Below are positions 7,822 to 16,121 of a stretch of 64,000 bases of DNA, piece by piece (position 1 is the stretch's first letter; the number at the start of each line of letters is the position of its first letter). Made by a program: the position numbers and the translations under genes. The DNA is from Paenibacillus ehimensis NBRC 15659 (GTDB lineage: Bacteria; Bacillota; Bacilli; Paenibacillales; NBRC-103111): NCBI RefSeq assembly GCF_004000785.1, contig NZ_BILX01000022.1, positions 35,188 to 99,187 on the forward strand. Reading direction: 5' to 3'. A model generated the notes under the pieces. That model was given only the letters and a program-made list of their open reading frames with translations. It made no database searches and was not told the DNA's origin.

Positions 7822-10524
7822 GTGATCGTAGAAAGCGAGCTGCAAGCCGCCAGGGAGAAGCTCTCCCCATTGCCTGACATCGCGCCTTTGTCGTCTGACG
7901 ATTTTCGCGATTTGGTAAAACGGAGAGCCGTTTCGGTTTTACATCTGACGCCCGATGAACAGGCATGGGCGACCAACGAAGAGCTGAGAAGAGAAACCGA
8001 GCGGCGGCTGCTTGAGAAAATCAACCGGGACAGTAATCTGCTGCCGGTTGATTTTTTAAGCAAAGGGGTGGAAAGAGCGAAGGCGGTCGGCCGCATCATG
8101 ACTCCGTCCGGGTTGGGAACAGGGTTCCTTATCGATCGGGGAGTGATCATGACGAACAATCACGTGCTTCATGATATCGAGGAGGCCGGACTCAGCTTCA
8201 TCGAATTCGATTACGAAGAAAACAAGAATGTCATTAAGGTCAAGCTGAAGCCGAGCGAGTTGTTCATAACGGTTAAGGAACTGGACTTTACGATCGTCGC
8301 TTGCGAGTCCGCAGGAATTGAGCAAATCACGCCGGTTAAGCTGCTGAGAAGTCCGACCACGATTACGCGCGGCGAATACGTCAACATTATTCAGCACCCC
8401 AGAGGCCGGAAAAAAGAAATCGCCTTGCAGGATAATACCGTAAGCTACGTGTACGATAAAGTCATTCATTATTCAACGGATACGGAAGCGGGCTCGTCCG
8501 GCGCAGCCGTATTCAATAATAAATGGGAGCTGGTCGCCCTTCACCGCGCCGGCTTGAACGAAACGACGCCGCTTAACGAAGGAGTACGCATTTCTGCTAT
8601 TGTGAGCAAGCTGATCTCAATGGCCCACAGGGGAGATACCGGAGCCGCCCGCATCACGAGAACGCTGGAGGACCGCTCGCCTTATTTGGGTTATTACGAT
8701 GTGGCAGGGTTGATCGATAGTCAAGAAGCGCTGCTCGAAGTTGAGGTGCCTTCCTACAAAGGAGACAAGCGATTTGCCGACATCGGGTTTTGGAATATCG
8801 AGCACTTTAACAACACCTCGGATAGGCGAAGGATCAAAGACGTAGCACGGGTTGTCGCAAATTTGTCCATGGACGTTCTGGGCTTGGTGGAAGTTGAGAG
8901 AGGAGCGCTGGACCGTCTTATTGAAGCTATAAAACAACACAACGGCACGGTGATGAAATATGTTTACCTGGATTCGACCGGCAATCAGGATCTAGCCGTT
9001 CTGTATGATACGGCTACGACGGTAGTGGAGCTGAGAGACGATATCAACCGGAAATATTCCGATCTGCTTCATTCCACCGTTGCTAACAAGCCTGCTTTTC
9101 CGCAGCAGCGGGAACCGCTGTTCGCTAAATGTACGATCAAGGAAGAAGGCAAGGATGTCGAGTTCCTTATGATCGTCGTTCATCTGAAAGCGATGAGGGA
9201 CCCCGAAAGCACGGAAAGACGCAAATTGGCGGCGGAAATCATCTCCGTGATCATCGAGGATTTGAAGCGCGACGAAGCGTTTCGGCATCTTCCTATCGTG
9301 CTTGGCGGCGATTTGAACGACGATGCGGGCAGTGTCTCTTTATCGCCGATTATGAATTCTCCGTCCTTGGTTACGTTAACGCGTGACGATGCGGATGCCG
9401 GTCACATTTCTTATCTGGAAGATCCGTTTTCCTTAATCGACCATATCATCGTGAGCCGGGATATGAATGTCGGGTCCATTCAGCAGGATGATGCGGCTAT
9501 CGTCAGACTGGACCAAAGCGTGCAGCAGTTTGTAAAAGATATATCCGACCACGCTCCTCTGGTTCTTAGGGTGATTTATCGGGACGAGGAAGCGCTGGCT
9601 TTGCCGGGCTTGCTCCCGCGGTTGCCAAGCGTTCAATTCATGGCCGGCAGCACGCTTGAGCGGACGATGCTTAAACTGGAGCTGAACCGCAGTCACCTGG
9701 AAAACGAACGGATTTACTATGACGAAGAGAAAGACAGGCTGAGCATCGTAGATTATTACCGTTCCGTCAACCTGCGGTCCGGGAGCGGGGAGGAGCTGTT
9801 CCGGGATCTTCATCGTCTTCTGCTTCACTCGCATACGAACGTTTTAGCTTACGACCGAAGCCGGTCCGAGCTGTATTCCTGGGTCGATTTAAGAGAGGAC
9901 GGAAAGCTTCGGAGTCTCTATTCCAGCCGGGATCTGGATCCCGAGCGTTTGATTCGCGAAGACTATGTATTCGAACAACAGAAGAGGGAGTTTCTTGAAG
10001 CATTGCCTCATTTGGAACGGATGAATGCCGAAGAGCTGCAGCACATGTTGGACGAAAAATTCCAATTTAACGTTGAGCATGTCGTTCCTCAGTCCTGGTT
10101 CGGCAAACGAAACCCTATGCTCGGCGATATGCACCACCTGTTCGTCTGTGAAGCGGATTGCAACAGCTTTCGAGGAAACGTGCCGTATTTCGATTTTGCC
10201 GACTACACGCCCGAAGCGTATCAAGAAACGATTCGAAACGAATGCGGCAAAAGAGGCGGAACGATCAAATTCGAGCCGGAAAACGGAAAAGGCGAGGCGG
10301 CGAGAGCCGTGCTCTATTTTCTGCTCCGCTACCCCGGGAAAATCAACGGGAACCAACGGATACGGATCGATATCGAGATGCTGCTTTCATGGCATAGGGA
10401 GCATCCGGTGACGATGCATGAGAAGCACCGGAATCGGGCGATATTTGAGCTGCAAGGAAACCGCAATCCCCTCATCGACTTTCCCGAAGCGGCGGATCGA
10501 ATCCGTTTCGAGCTGGGGCTCTAA
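7822..10524 (+). CDS. Trypsin-like protease / EEP nuclease / endonuclease I-like triple fusion
   Basis: A 900-residue protein with no signal peptide or membrane segment, so probably cytosolic. Part 1 (about 80-270) is a trypsin-like peptidase with H114 in TNNHVL, D155 in ELDFTIV and S226 in AGSSGAAV. Part 2 (about 315-590) is an endonuclease/exonuclease/phosphatase domain with N325 and E327 in FWNIEHF, E357, H454, GGDLND (D497, N499), LIDH (D540, H541) and SDH (575-577). Part 3 (about 740-890) resembles endonuclease I, with EHVVPQSWF (H753), GDMHHLF (H771, H772) and CNSFRGN. All three catalytic sets look intact. A GTG start follows AAAGGAGG. A proteolysis-triggered defence effector is one reading (inference); general nucleic-acid turnover is another. 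Confidence 0.8.
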   Translation: MIVESELQAAREKLSPLPDIAPLSSDDFRDLVKRRAVSVLHLTPDEQAWATNEELRRETERRLLEKINRDSNLLPVDFLSKGVERAKAVGRIMTPSGLGTGFLIDRGVIMTNNHVLHDIEEAGLSFIEFDYEENKNVIKVKLKPSELFITVKELDFTIVACESAGIEQITPVKLLRSPTTITRGEYVNIIQHPRGRKKEIALQDNTVSYVYDKVIHYSTDTEAGSSGAAVFNNKWELVALHRAGLNETTPLNEGVRISAIVSKLISMAHRGDTGAARITRTLEDRSPYLGYYDVAGLIDSQEALLEVEVPSYKGDKRFADIGFWNIEHFNNTSDRRRIKDVARVVANLSMDVLGLVEVERGALDRLIEAIKQHNGTVMKYVYLDSTGNQDLAVLYDTATTVVELRDDINRKYSDLLHSTVANKPAFPQQREPLFAKCTIKEEGKDVEFLMIVVHLKAMRDPESTERRKLAAEIISVIIEDLKRDEAFRHLPIVLGGDLNDDAGSVSLSPIMNSPSLVTLTRDDADAGHISYLEDPFSLIDHIIVSRDMNVGSIQQDDAAIVRLDQSVQQFVKDISDHAPLVLRVIYRDEEALALPGLLPRLPSVQFMAGSTLERTMLKLELNRSHLENERIYYDEEKDRLSIVDYYRSVNLRSGSGEELFRDLHRLLLHSHTNVLAYDRSRSELYSWVDLREDGKLRSLYSSRDLDPERLIREDYVFEQQKREFLEALPHLERMNAEELQHMLDEKFQFNVEHVVPQSWFGKRNPMLGDMHHLFVCEADCNSFRGNVPYFDFADYTPEAYQETIRNECGKRGGTIKFEPENGKGEAARAVLYFLLRYPGKINGNQRIRIDIEMLLSWHREHPVTMHEKHRNRAIFELQGNRNPLIDFPEAADRIRFELGL

Positions 10525-10659
10525 GCCGCACCGGCCGGACAGGTAGCGCGGGGAAGCCTTTTATGGTATGCTCGCTTCAAGGTCTAAGCTCCGTTCGGTT
10601 CGGAACGTTCGAGGCAATCCGCCGAACAGCTGCCTACGGCTCTGGGAGGGGGAAAGAGC

Positions 10660-11052
10660 ATGAACGAATTTATCAAGATTAAGGAGCTGGAAGGGGATCT
10701 GAAAATTTCTCATAAAAAGAGGGATTTCGGACTAACGGTCTCGACCAAAGAACTCGTTTTCCAAAAGCCGCATGTCAATTATCATATCAAGCTTGAAGAT
10801 ATTATCAGCATCCTGCCGTACGAGCCGCCGTCCGGTGCCCGTCCGATTACGTTCCAAAAAAACGGCTCCGCCGGAAGCGAAACCGTCAGTATGCACTCCG
10901 GAATGCCGCACTACCGCTTGTACGTGAAAGAAGCGACGGTGCATAACCGCAGCGGCATATTTCGCCTTGACGGCGTACAGTTCGTATTGCCGATTTTGCG
11001 CGATTTGCTGCTCGCGATTTCCCAGTACGGCGGCCTTAAGAGCATTACTTGA
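10660..11052 (+). CDS. Hypothetical protein, possible PH-like fold
   Basis: A 130-residue soluble protein I do not recognise. Alternating strands (ISHKKRDFGLTVSTKELVF, VNYHIKLEDIISILPYE) and a C-terminal helix (LDGVQFVLPILRDLLLAIS) resemble a pleckstrin-homology-like membrane/phospholipid domain, but that is a shape argument only. A GGGAGGGGG ribosome site precedes the ATG. A strong terminator follows at 11070-11106. The 135 bases separating it from the upstream fusion gene hold nothing I recognise. Confidence 0.6.
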   Translation: MNEFIKIKELEGDLKISHKKRDFGLTVSTKELVFQKPHVNYHIKLEDIISILPYEPPSGARPITFQKNGSAGSETVSMHSGMPHYRLYVKEATVHNRSGIFRLDGVQFVLPILRDLLLAISQYGGLKSIT

Positions 11053-11069
11053 CGGCTTTTCCATATCCG

Positions 11070-11106
11070 GCCCTGTTGCAAAGCTATGCTGGCAGCAGGG
11101 CTTTTT
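11070..11106 (+). terminator. Rho-independent terminator after the PH-like gene
   Basis: GCCCTGTTGC (11070-11079) pairs with GCAGCAGGGC (11092-11101), including one G-U pair, and is followed by five Ts. Confidence 0.85.
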
Positions 11107-11120
11107 GCGGCGAAAATTGC

Positions 11121-11153
11121 AAAACCCGCCGGAAACGGAATTCCGCGGGCTTT
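11121..11153 (-). terminator. Terminator for the small secreted protein gene
   Basis: On the minus strand AAAGCCCGCGGAA (11153-11141) pairs with TTCCGGCGGGTTTT (11134-11121), with one bulge and one wobble, ending in a T run. It lies 27 bases after the 11180 stop and is back to back with the plus-strand terminator. Confidence 0.7.
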
Positions 11154-11179
11154 GCCGAGCGTATTGCCTTTTAAAAAGC

Positions 11180-11515
11180 CTAGTCCGTCACATAAATAAC
11201 GTATTCCTTAACCGGCTTTCCGTTTTTAAGCTGGATCAACAGAGAATCGCCATGTCCGGTTCCTTCCAGATACCATACGCCTTTCTTTTTGTACACTATG
11301 GCGTTTTCTCCCTGGACTTTGTAGGTATACCCCGAAGCAGAGTATAACTCTCTGACTTCGCCTTTATTCATGTACCAAGGATCTTCATAGTATGCTTGGC
11401 TTACTGCCGATGGAGAAGCAGAAGCAGGCTCGGTTGCCGCCATGCTCGCCGTAGGCGAGAGGGCGCTTGCGAAAACGGCTGCGGTAAGACTTAAGACTGC
11501 GAATGTTTTTTTCAT
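11180..11515 (-). CDS. Small secreted protein of unknown function
   Basis: A 111-residue protein with a clear Sec signal peptide (KK, hydrophobic core FAVLSLTAAVFASAL, cleavage near ASMAA-TE). The mature part of about 84 residues is rich in Tyr, Lys and Gly, contains WYMNKGEVRELYSASGYTYKV and YKKKGVWYLEGTGHG, and has no cysteine. The ATG follows AGGAGG by seven bases, and it has its own terminator, so it is a single-gene unit. I do not recognise the family; a cell-wall or exoprotein role is only suggested by export. Confidence 0.72.
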   Translation of the reverse strand: MKKTFAVLSLTAAVFASALSPTASMAATEPASASPSAVSQAYYEDPWYMNKGEVRELYSASGYTYKVQGENAIVYKKKGVWYLEGTGHGDSLLIQLKNGKPVKEYVIYVTD

Positions 11516-11668
11516 ACGGCGTTCCTCCTGAATTAAATTGTATTTCTATTGCATCATATACCAATTAGTGGGGATGTATGGGTTTATGGAACATCTCGTA
11601 GAAAAACGGACATTTCTTGTGAAAAGAATGTCGAATTTCGTATGCTAGTCCTACGGTTCGTTACCTAG

Positions 11669-11674
11669 TATAAT
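11669..11674 (+). promoter_or_regulatory. -10 element before the iron alcohol dehydrogenase gene
   Basis: A perfect TATAAT lies 35 bases before the chosen ATG at 11710. No good -35 hexamer is seen 16-18 bases upstream, so an activator or another element may be needed. Confidence 0.4.
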
Positions 11675-11709
11675 ATATAGAATGCATGAGTATCGAAGGA
11701 GGAATGACG

Positions 11710-12879
11710 ATGAATTCGTTTGATTTTCATAATCCGACCAAAATCCTGTTCGGCGCGGGCAAGCTGGAGCAGTTGGGCGAGCAAGTAGCTGCCTGCGGCA
11801 GCAAAACAGTCCTGCTCGTTTATGGCGGCGGAAGCATCAAAAAGACCGGCTTGTATGACCGCGTCCTCACGCAGCTTGCCGGGGCCGGTGTCCGCACCGT
11901 GGAACTGCCCGGCGTCGAGCCGAATCCCCGGGTCACAACGGTGCGCAAGGGAATCGAATTGTGTCGCGCGGAAGGCGTCGACTTAATCCTGGCCGTAGGC
12001 GGAGGCAGCGTAATCGACGCAGCCAAGGCCGTTGCCGTCGGCGTCCCGTATGAGGGAGACGTCTGGGATTTTCTGATGCGGAAAGCGAAAATTACGGCAG
12101 CGCTGCCGCTCGGCACAGTGCTGACCTTATCGGCAACGGGCTCCGAAATGAACGGCAACGCCGTCATCACCAACTGGGAAGAAAAGCGGAAGAAATCGTT
12201 CGCCAGCATCTATGCTTATCCTAAATTTTCCATCCTGGATCCGACGCTGACGTACACGGTGCCTGCGGATCAAACGGTGAACGGGATCGTGGACATGATG
12301 TCGCACGTCTTCGAGCAATATTTCAGCCTCACGCCGGATACGCCTCTGCAGGAGCGGCTCTGCGAGTCGATCCTGCAAACGATTATCGAGAACGGCGAAC
12401 GGGCACTCGCCGAGCCGGAGCAATACGAGGCCCGAGCGAATCTGATGCTGTGCGGCACATATGCGCTGAACGGCGGCATGATCAGCGTCGGCGTGCAGAC
12501 CGACTGGGCGACGCACGCCATCGAGCACGAGGTGAGCGCAATCTATGATATTGCGCATGCGGCGGGGCTTTCCGTTTTGTTCCCGAACTGGATGAAATAT
12601 GTGTACGCTAGCCGTCCGGACCGGTTCGTGCAGTTTGCCGTCCGGGTGTGGAACATCGATCCGGCAGGCAAAAGCGACGAAGAAATTGCGTTGGCCGGCA
12701 TTCAGGCGACGCGGGATTACTTTACGCGCATCGGCGCGCCTGCCCGTTTGGCCGATCTCGGTATCGGGGACAGCGAAATCGGGCGAATGGCGAAGGAAGC
12801 CGTCAAGTTCGGTCCGATCGGATCGTTCAAGGTCTTGCATGAGGACGATGTGAAGGCTATTCTGCAGCTAAGCTTATAA
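11710..12879 (+). CDS. Iron-containing alcohol dehydrogenase (butanol dehydrogenase type)
   Basis: NAD(P)H-dependent aldehyde/alcohol oxidoreductase of the Fe-ADH family, closest in form to YugJ/BdhA. The NMNSFDFHNPTKILFGAGKL-type opening is typical; GGGSVID (97-103) binds the nucleotide; metal ligands are D195 and H199 in DMMSHVFEQYF and two later His in WATHAIEHEVSAIYDIAHAAGL. Length is 389, as usual. Of three close ATGs the third is chosen because GAAGGAGG ends seven bases before it. The MFS gene follows after 18 bases, so export or tolerance of an aldehyde/alcohol is a possible joint role. Confidence 0.9.
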   Translation: MNSFDFHNPTKILFGAGKLEQLGEQVAACGSKTVLLVYGGGSIKKTGLYDRVLTQLAGAGVRTVELPGVEPNPRVTTVRKGIELCRAEGVDLILAVGGGSVIDAAKAVAVGVPYEGDVWDFLMRKAKITAALPLGTVLTLSATGSEMNGNAVITNWEEKRKKSFASIYAYPKFSILDPTLTYTVPADQTVNGIVDMMSHVFEQYFSLTPDTPLQERLCESILQTIIENGERALAEPEQYEARANLMLCGTYALNGGMISVGVQTDWATHAIEHEVSAIYDIAHAAGLSVLFPNWMKYVYASRPDRFVQFAVRVWNIDPAGKSDEEIALAGIQATRDYFTRIGAPARLADLGIGDSEIGRMAKEAVKFGPIGSFKVLHEDDVKAILQLSL

Positions 12880-12897
12880 GAGGGAAGAAGACTCATC

Positions 12898-14100
12898 ATG
12901 AAATCGACGACCTCTGAGCGAATCAACCATACGATCTTTGTGCTGGTCACTTTGCTTTATTGGTGCTCGCTCTATGTTTACGTTCCGATCCTGTCCCCGT
13001 ACCTCGATCATCTAGGCGCATCTTACACCATGGCCGGGATCGTGCTCGGCAGCTACGGTCTGACGCAGATCGTGCTGCGTCTTCCGCTCGGGATCACGTC
13101 CGACCGTTTCAAGAGCCGGAAGCCGTTCATTCTGCTCGGCATGCTCTGCACCGCGTCCAGCTGCCTATGCTTCGCCTTGGGCGAGCAGCTTGGCTGGGCG
13201 TTCGCCGGCCGCGTCCTGTCGGGGGTAGGCGCCTCGACGTGGGTAGCTTTTACCGTCATGTATGCCGGATTATACCGTGGCGAACAGGCGACCCGCGCAA
13301 TGGGCACGATCAGCCTGCTTACTGTCGCCGGGCAGCTTTTCGGCATGAGCATGAGCGGCTACTTGGTCAAATGGGGTGGGTGGAACGCCGCATTTTGGAC
13401 CGGGGCGATTATCGGTCTGGCTGGTCTGGCGCTTGCTTTCCTGTTGAAGGAGCCGAAGGAGAGCGGCGAACGGGCTGCGATGCGCTTCGCCGACCTTGCG
13501 CCGGTGATGAAGGACAAGCTGCTGCTCAAGGTTTCTTCGCTGTCCATTTTGGCGCACAGCGTCTTATTTATTACGATGTTCGGATTTACTCCCTCGTACG
13601 CCTTGTCGCTAGGGGCGGACGAAGCCGGGCTGACGCTGCTTGTATTTGCTTTCATGATTCCGCACGCGGTCAGCTCGTTTATGACCGGAAAACGGTTTGC
13701 CCCGCGCTTCGGGGCGTGGAACGTCGTGCTGCTCGGCTTTGCGGTCAGCGCCGTATGCTCGGCGGCAACGTCGCTGGTTCCGGGCTTCGGGCTGCTGCTG
13801 CTAACGCAGGCGGTTAACGGATTTTTCCAGGGGCTGCATTTCCCGCTGCTCCTGGGGCTCTCGATTCAGCACATTCCGGAACAAAAGAGGGCTACGGCAA
13901 TGGGACTGTATCAGGCGGTCTACGCCATCGGCATGTTTGCGGGGCCGTTCTTGGCCGGCGGCTTGAACGAGTGGGCGGGACTCAAGAGCGGTTTCTATTT
14001 GGCCGGGGTACTCGGGTTGAGCGCCGTGGGCTTGACCTTGTTCTGGTTCAGGCCCCGCCGGCAGCTGAGCGATGCTTCTCAAGCATCGCTCAGCAGATAA
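12898..14100 (+). CDS. MFS transporter
   Basis: A 400-residue major facilitator with 12 predicted helices. The loop between helices 2 and 3 reads GxxxDRFKSRKP-like (LPLGITSDRFKSRKPF), the MFS signature, and the C-terminal half repeats it with lower conservation. An AGAGGGAAG ribosome site lies just after the alcohol dehydrogenase stop. The drug-efflux-like shape does not identify a substrate. The last 12 codons include a perfect stem-loop (14064-14094), and a strong terminator follows at once. Confidence 0.88.
   Translation: MKSTTSERINHTIFVLVTLLYWCSLYVYVPILSPYLDHLGASYTMAGIVLGSYGLTQIVLRLPLGITSDRFKSRKPFILLGMLCTASSCLCFALGEQLGWAFAGRVLSGVGASTWVAFTVMYAGLYRGEQATRAMGTISLLTVAGQLFGMSMSGYLVKWGGWNAAFWTGAIIGLAGLALAFLLKEPKESGERAAMRFADLAPVMKDKLLLKVSSLSILAHSVLFITMFGFTPSYALSLGADEAGLTLLVFAFMIPHAVSSFMTGKRFAPRFGAWNVVLLGFAVSAVCSAATSLVPGFGLLLLTQAVNGFFQGLHFPLLLGLSIQHIPEQKRATAMGLYQAVYAIGMFAGPFLAGGLNEWAGLKSGFYLAGVLGLSAVGLTLFWFRPRRQLSDASQASLSR
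14064..14094. repeat. 12-bp perfect stem-loop inside the MFS gene 3' end
   Basis: GCTGAGCGATGC (14064-14075) and GCATCGCTCAGC (14083-14094) pair perfectly around TTCTCAA within the coding sequence, six bases before the stop. There is no T tract. It may protect the mRNA 3' end ahead of the terminator at 14105. Confidence 0.75.
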
Positions 14101-14104
14101 TGCG

Positions 14105-14140
14105 TATGAAAAAAGCACCGGAAACGGTGTTTTTTTCATA
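14105..14140. terminator. Bidirectional terminator with GAAA tetraloop
   Basis: A 16-base left arm (14105-14120) pairs with 14125-14140, with one G-U pair, around a GAAA loop. The arms begin with A runs and end with T runs, so either strand gives a stem followed by Ts. Confidence 0.9.
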
Positions 14141-14285
14141 CCCGGCTTGTTTCAAGTAGGGGACTCCAGCCGCTTGCCGCCAACGCCCTTTTATAAAATA
14201 GGCTGTCGCATCCTGACGAGAAACCACACTTCTTGCACAAGCCGCGCATCTACTAATACTATCAACTTTAAGGAGAGGTGATTGT

Positions 14286-14720
14286 ATGGCTTGTGGTTGC
14301 GGCTGCTCGAGGCGAAAGGGGATGGCCAAGGCGGTGAACCGGAGAACCGGTCAATCGGGGGCGTGCCCCTGTAAAGTAAATAATGCGGGGCTCAGGTTCC
14401 GAAGCAGAAGAGGAAATCTGCTGACGTTCGAGGTCGTCTACAGCTCCCAATGCACTCCATGTACAAGCAGCCCCCTCATTACGTTCTTCATTCCAAAAGT
14501 ATTCCGCGGCAAAGCGCGTATCGTGAAGGTTGATCAAGTACTGGTTACCGTAGCGGCAACCTCTCTGGCCGATTTCGTGCTGGCGGCCAAAGTTCAGAAT
14601 CGCTGCATCAGACCGTTGTCCGAACGGAAGTGCGTGTTCAAAGTCGTGTCGACTTGCTCGCAAACCAGAAAGCTTCGTATCATTAACGGAAAACGGGTCA
14701 GCGATTTCTGCCTGACCTAG
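14286..14720 (+). CDS. Cysteine-rich hypothetical protein
   Basis: A 144-residue basic protein with 11 cysteines at 3, 5, 7, 27, 29, 56, 59, 107, 116, 124 and 142. It opens with a CGCGC cluster and has CPC and CTPC pairs. There is no signal peptide or membrane helix. The ATG follows AAGGAGAGGTGA, a strong ribosome site. The middle is beta-rich (LLTFEVVYS, RIVKVDQVLVTVAA). I do not recognise it; cysteine pairs and basic charge would suit a spore-associated or metal-binding protein, which is only a guess. Confidence 0.6.
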   Translation: MACGCGCSRRKGMAKAVNRRTGQSGACPCKVNNAGLRFRSRRGNLLTFEVVYSSQCTPCTSSPLITFFIPKVFRGKARIVKVDQVLVTVAATSLADFVLAAKVQNRCIRPLSERKCVFKVVSTCSQTRKLRIINGKRVSDFCLT

Positions 14721-14764
14721 ATCTCAGTCGGTACAGCCGCGTCCGCGAGCCGGGAAATACAATG

Positions 14765-14792
14765 AAACGGGCAGGGGAAACCCTGCCCGTTT
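14765..14792. terminator. Terminator shared by alr and the Cys-rich gene
   Basis: AAACGGGCAGGG (14765-14776) pairs perfectly with CCCTGCCCGTTT (14781-14792) around GAAA. It lies 15 bases past the alr stop on the minus strand, where a T-rich run follows, and can also serve the plus-strand gene. Confidence 0.85.
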
Positions 14793-14807
14793 GTCGTTCC
14801 GTCCTGT

Positions 14808-16052
14808 TTATATAAAGCGTGTGGAAACCGTTCGGCCTTCCTGCACATAAACCCGGGGAACCCGGGCGCCGATGCCGCACACGATCTCATAATGAATCGT
14901 ATGCGCATGGCTTGCGACATCGGCGGCGGTTACCTTGTCTTCCGGCGTACCAAAAAGCAAAACCTCGTCGCCGAGCTTCGCGTCCGGAATAGAGGTAACG
15001 TCAAGCATCAGCTGATCCATGCAGATCGTTCCGGCTATCGGCGCAGACTGCCCGCGTACCGTCGCGGTTCCCTTGTTGGAGAGCGCCCGTGGCATACCGT
15101 CTGCGTATCCGATCGGCACCGTGGCAATTTTGGTATCTTTATCGGAGGCAAAGGTGCAGCCGTAGCTGACCGGCTCCAACGCCGGAACGTCCTTGAGCGA
15201 TACGATTTGCGATTTGAGCCGCATGGCCGGCTTAAGGGGAGCGCCTGCGATCACGCCTCGTACCGAAGGCTTCAAGCCGTACAGTCCGATCCCGACGCGA
15301 ACCATGTCCAAATGCATATGCGGATAAGCAATCGTTGCCGCGGTGTTGCAGCAATGCCAGAGAGGGACGGAAACACCGGCTTCCTCAAAAGCGCCGCGAA
15401 ATTCGAGAAACCGGGCAAATTGCAGCTCCGTGTAAGCCGGACTCGGATGATCTGCATTGGCAAAATGCGTAAATGCGCCTTCCAGCGTCACATAAGGGCT
15501 CTCGTTCGCACGGCGGGCGAGCCGCAGCGCGGCATCTGCCGACGTAACACCGAGACGGTTCATCCCGGTCTCCATCTTGAGGTGAATCCGGGCTGCCCGG
15601 CCCAAGCTTTCCGCTTCGCGCATCACCGCTTCAAGCGCCTCGTCGCGAAACACCGTCAGCGTCACATCGGCCGCAACGGCCTCCCGGATTGCTTCCGGGG
15701 GCGTGTAGCCGAGCACAAGGATCGGAGCGGCAATGCCCGCCGACCGCAGACGGAGCGCTTCATCCAGAAAAGCGACCCCGAGGCGGTCCGCACCGGCGCT
15801 CAATGCCGTCCTGGCGGTTTCCACCGCGCCGTGGCCGTACCCGTTCGCTTTGACCACCGCCATCCACTGGCAGCCGGGCCGGACAAGCGAATGGAAGTAA
15901 GCCGCGTTCGATGCGATGGCATCGAGCGAGATTTCGGCCAGCGTCGGCCGGTGGCTAAAGCTGCCGTCCCAATCGGCGTCGTCCGGCTCGGGCCTAATCG
16001 AACGGGGGAGCTCTTCGTGCGGCTCCACAATGCTATCGTTCCTTGTGTGCAT
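14808..16052 (-). CDS. alr: Alanine racemase
   Basis: PLP enzyme interconverting L- and D-alanine for the cell wall and for alanine catabolism. The PLP lysine is K68 in MAVVKANGYGHG. Also present are LKMETGMNRLG, the RVGIGLYG segment, the catalytic-Tyr region PVSYGCTF, PIGYADG and GTICMDQLMLDVT. The 414 residues exceed the usual ~385 because of a polar N-terminal extension of about 30 residues; AAGGAGCAG before the ATG at 16052 supports this start. It lies downstream of ald on the same strand but a terminator separates them. Confidence 0.95.
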   Translation of the reverse strand: MHTRNDSIVEPHEELPRSIRPEPDDADWDGSFSHRPTLAEISLDAIASNAAYFHSLVRPGCQWMAVVKANGYGHGAVETARTALSAGADRLGVAFLDEALRLRSAGIAAPILVLGYTPPEAIREAVAADVTLTVFRDEALEAVMREAESLGRAARIHLKMETGMNRLGVTSADAALRLARRANESPYVTLEGAFTHFANADHPSPAYTELQFARFLEFRGAFEEAGVSVPLWHCCNTAATIAYPHMHLDMVRVGIGLYGLKPSVRGVIAGAPLKPAMRLKSQIVSLKDVPALEPVSYGCTFASDKDTKIATVPIGYADGMPRALSNKGTATVRGQSAPIAGTICMDQLMLDVTSIPDAKLGDEVLLFGTPEDKVTAADVASHAHTIHYEIVCGIGARVPRVYVQEGRTVSTRFI

Positions 16053-16095
16053 GTTGTGCTGCTCCTTCGTGTTGATTTGCGGAATAAATAATAAT

Positions 16096-16115
16096 CTCCC
16101 CCAAAGTAGGGGGAG
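16096..16115 (-). terminator. Terminator between ald and alr
   Basis: CTCCCCC (16096-16102) pairs with GGGGGAG (16109-16115). On the minus strand the stem is followed by an A/T-rich run (ATTATTATTTATT). It stands after the ald stop and before the alr start, so alr is partly or fully uncoupled from ald. Confidence 0.8.
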
Positions 16116-16121
16116 TTTTGC

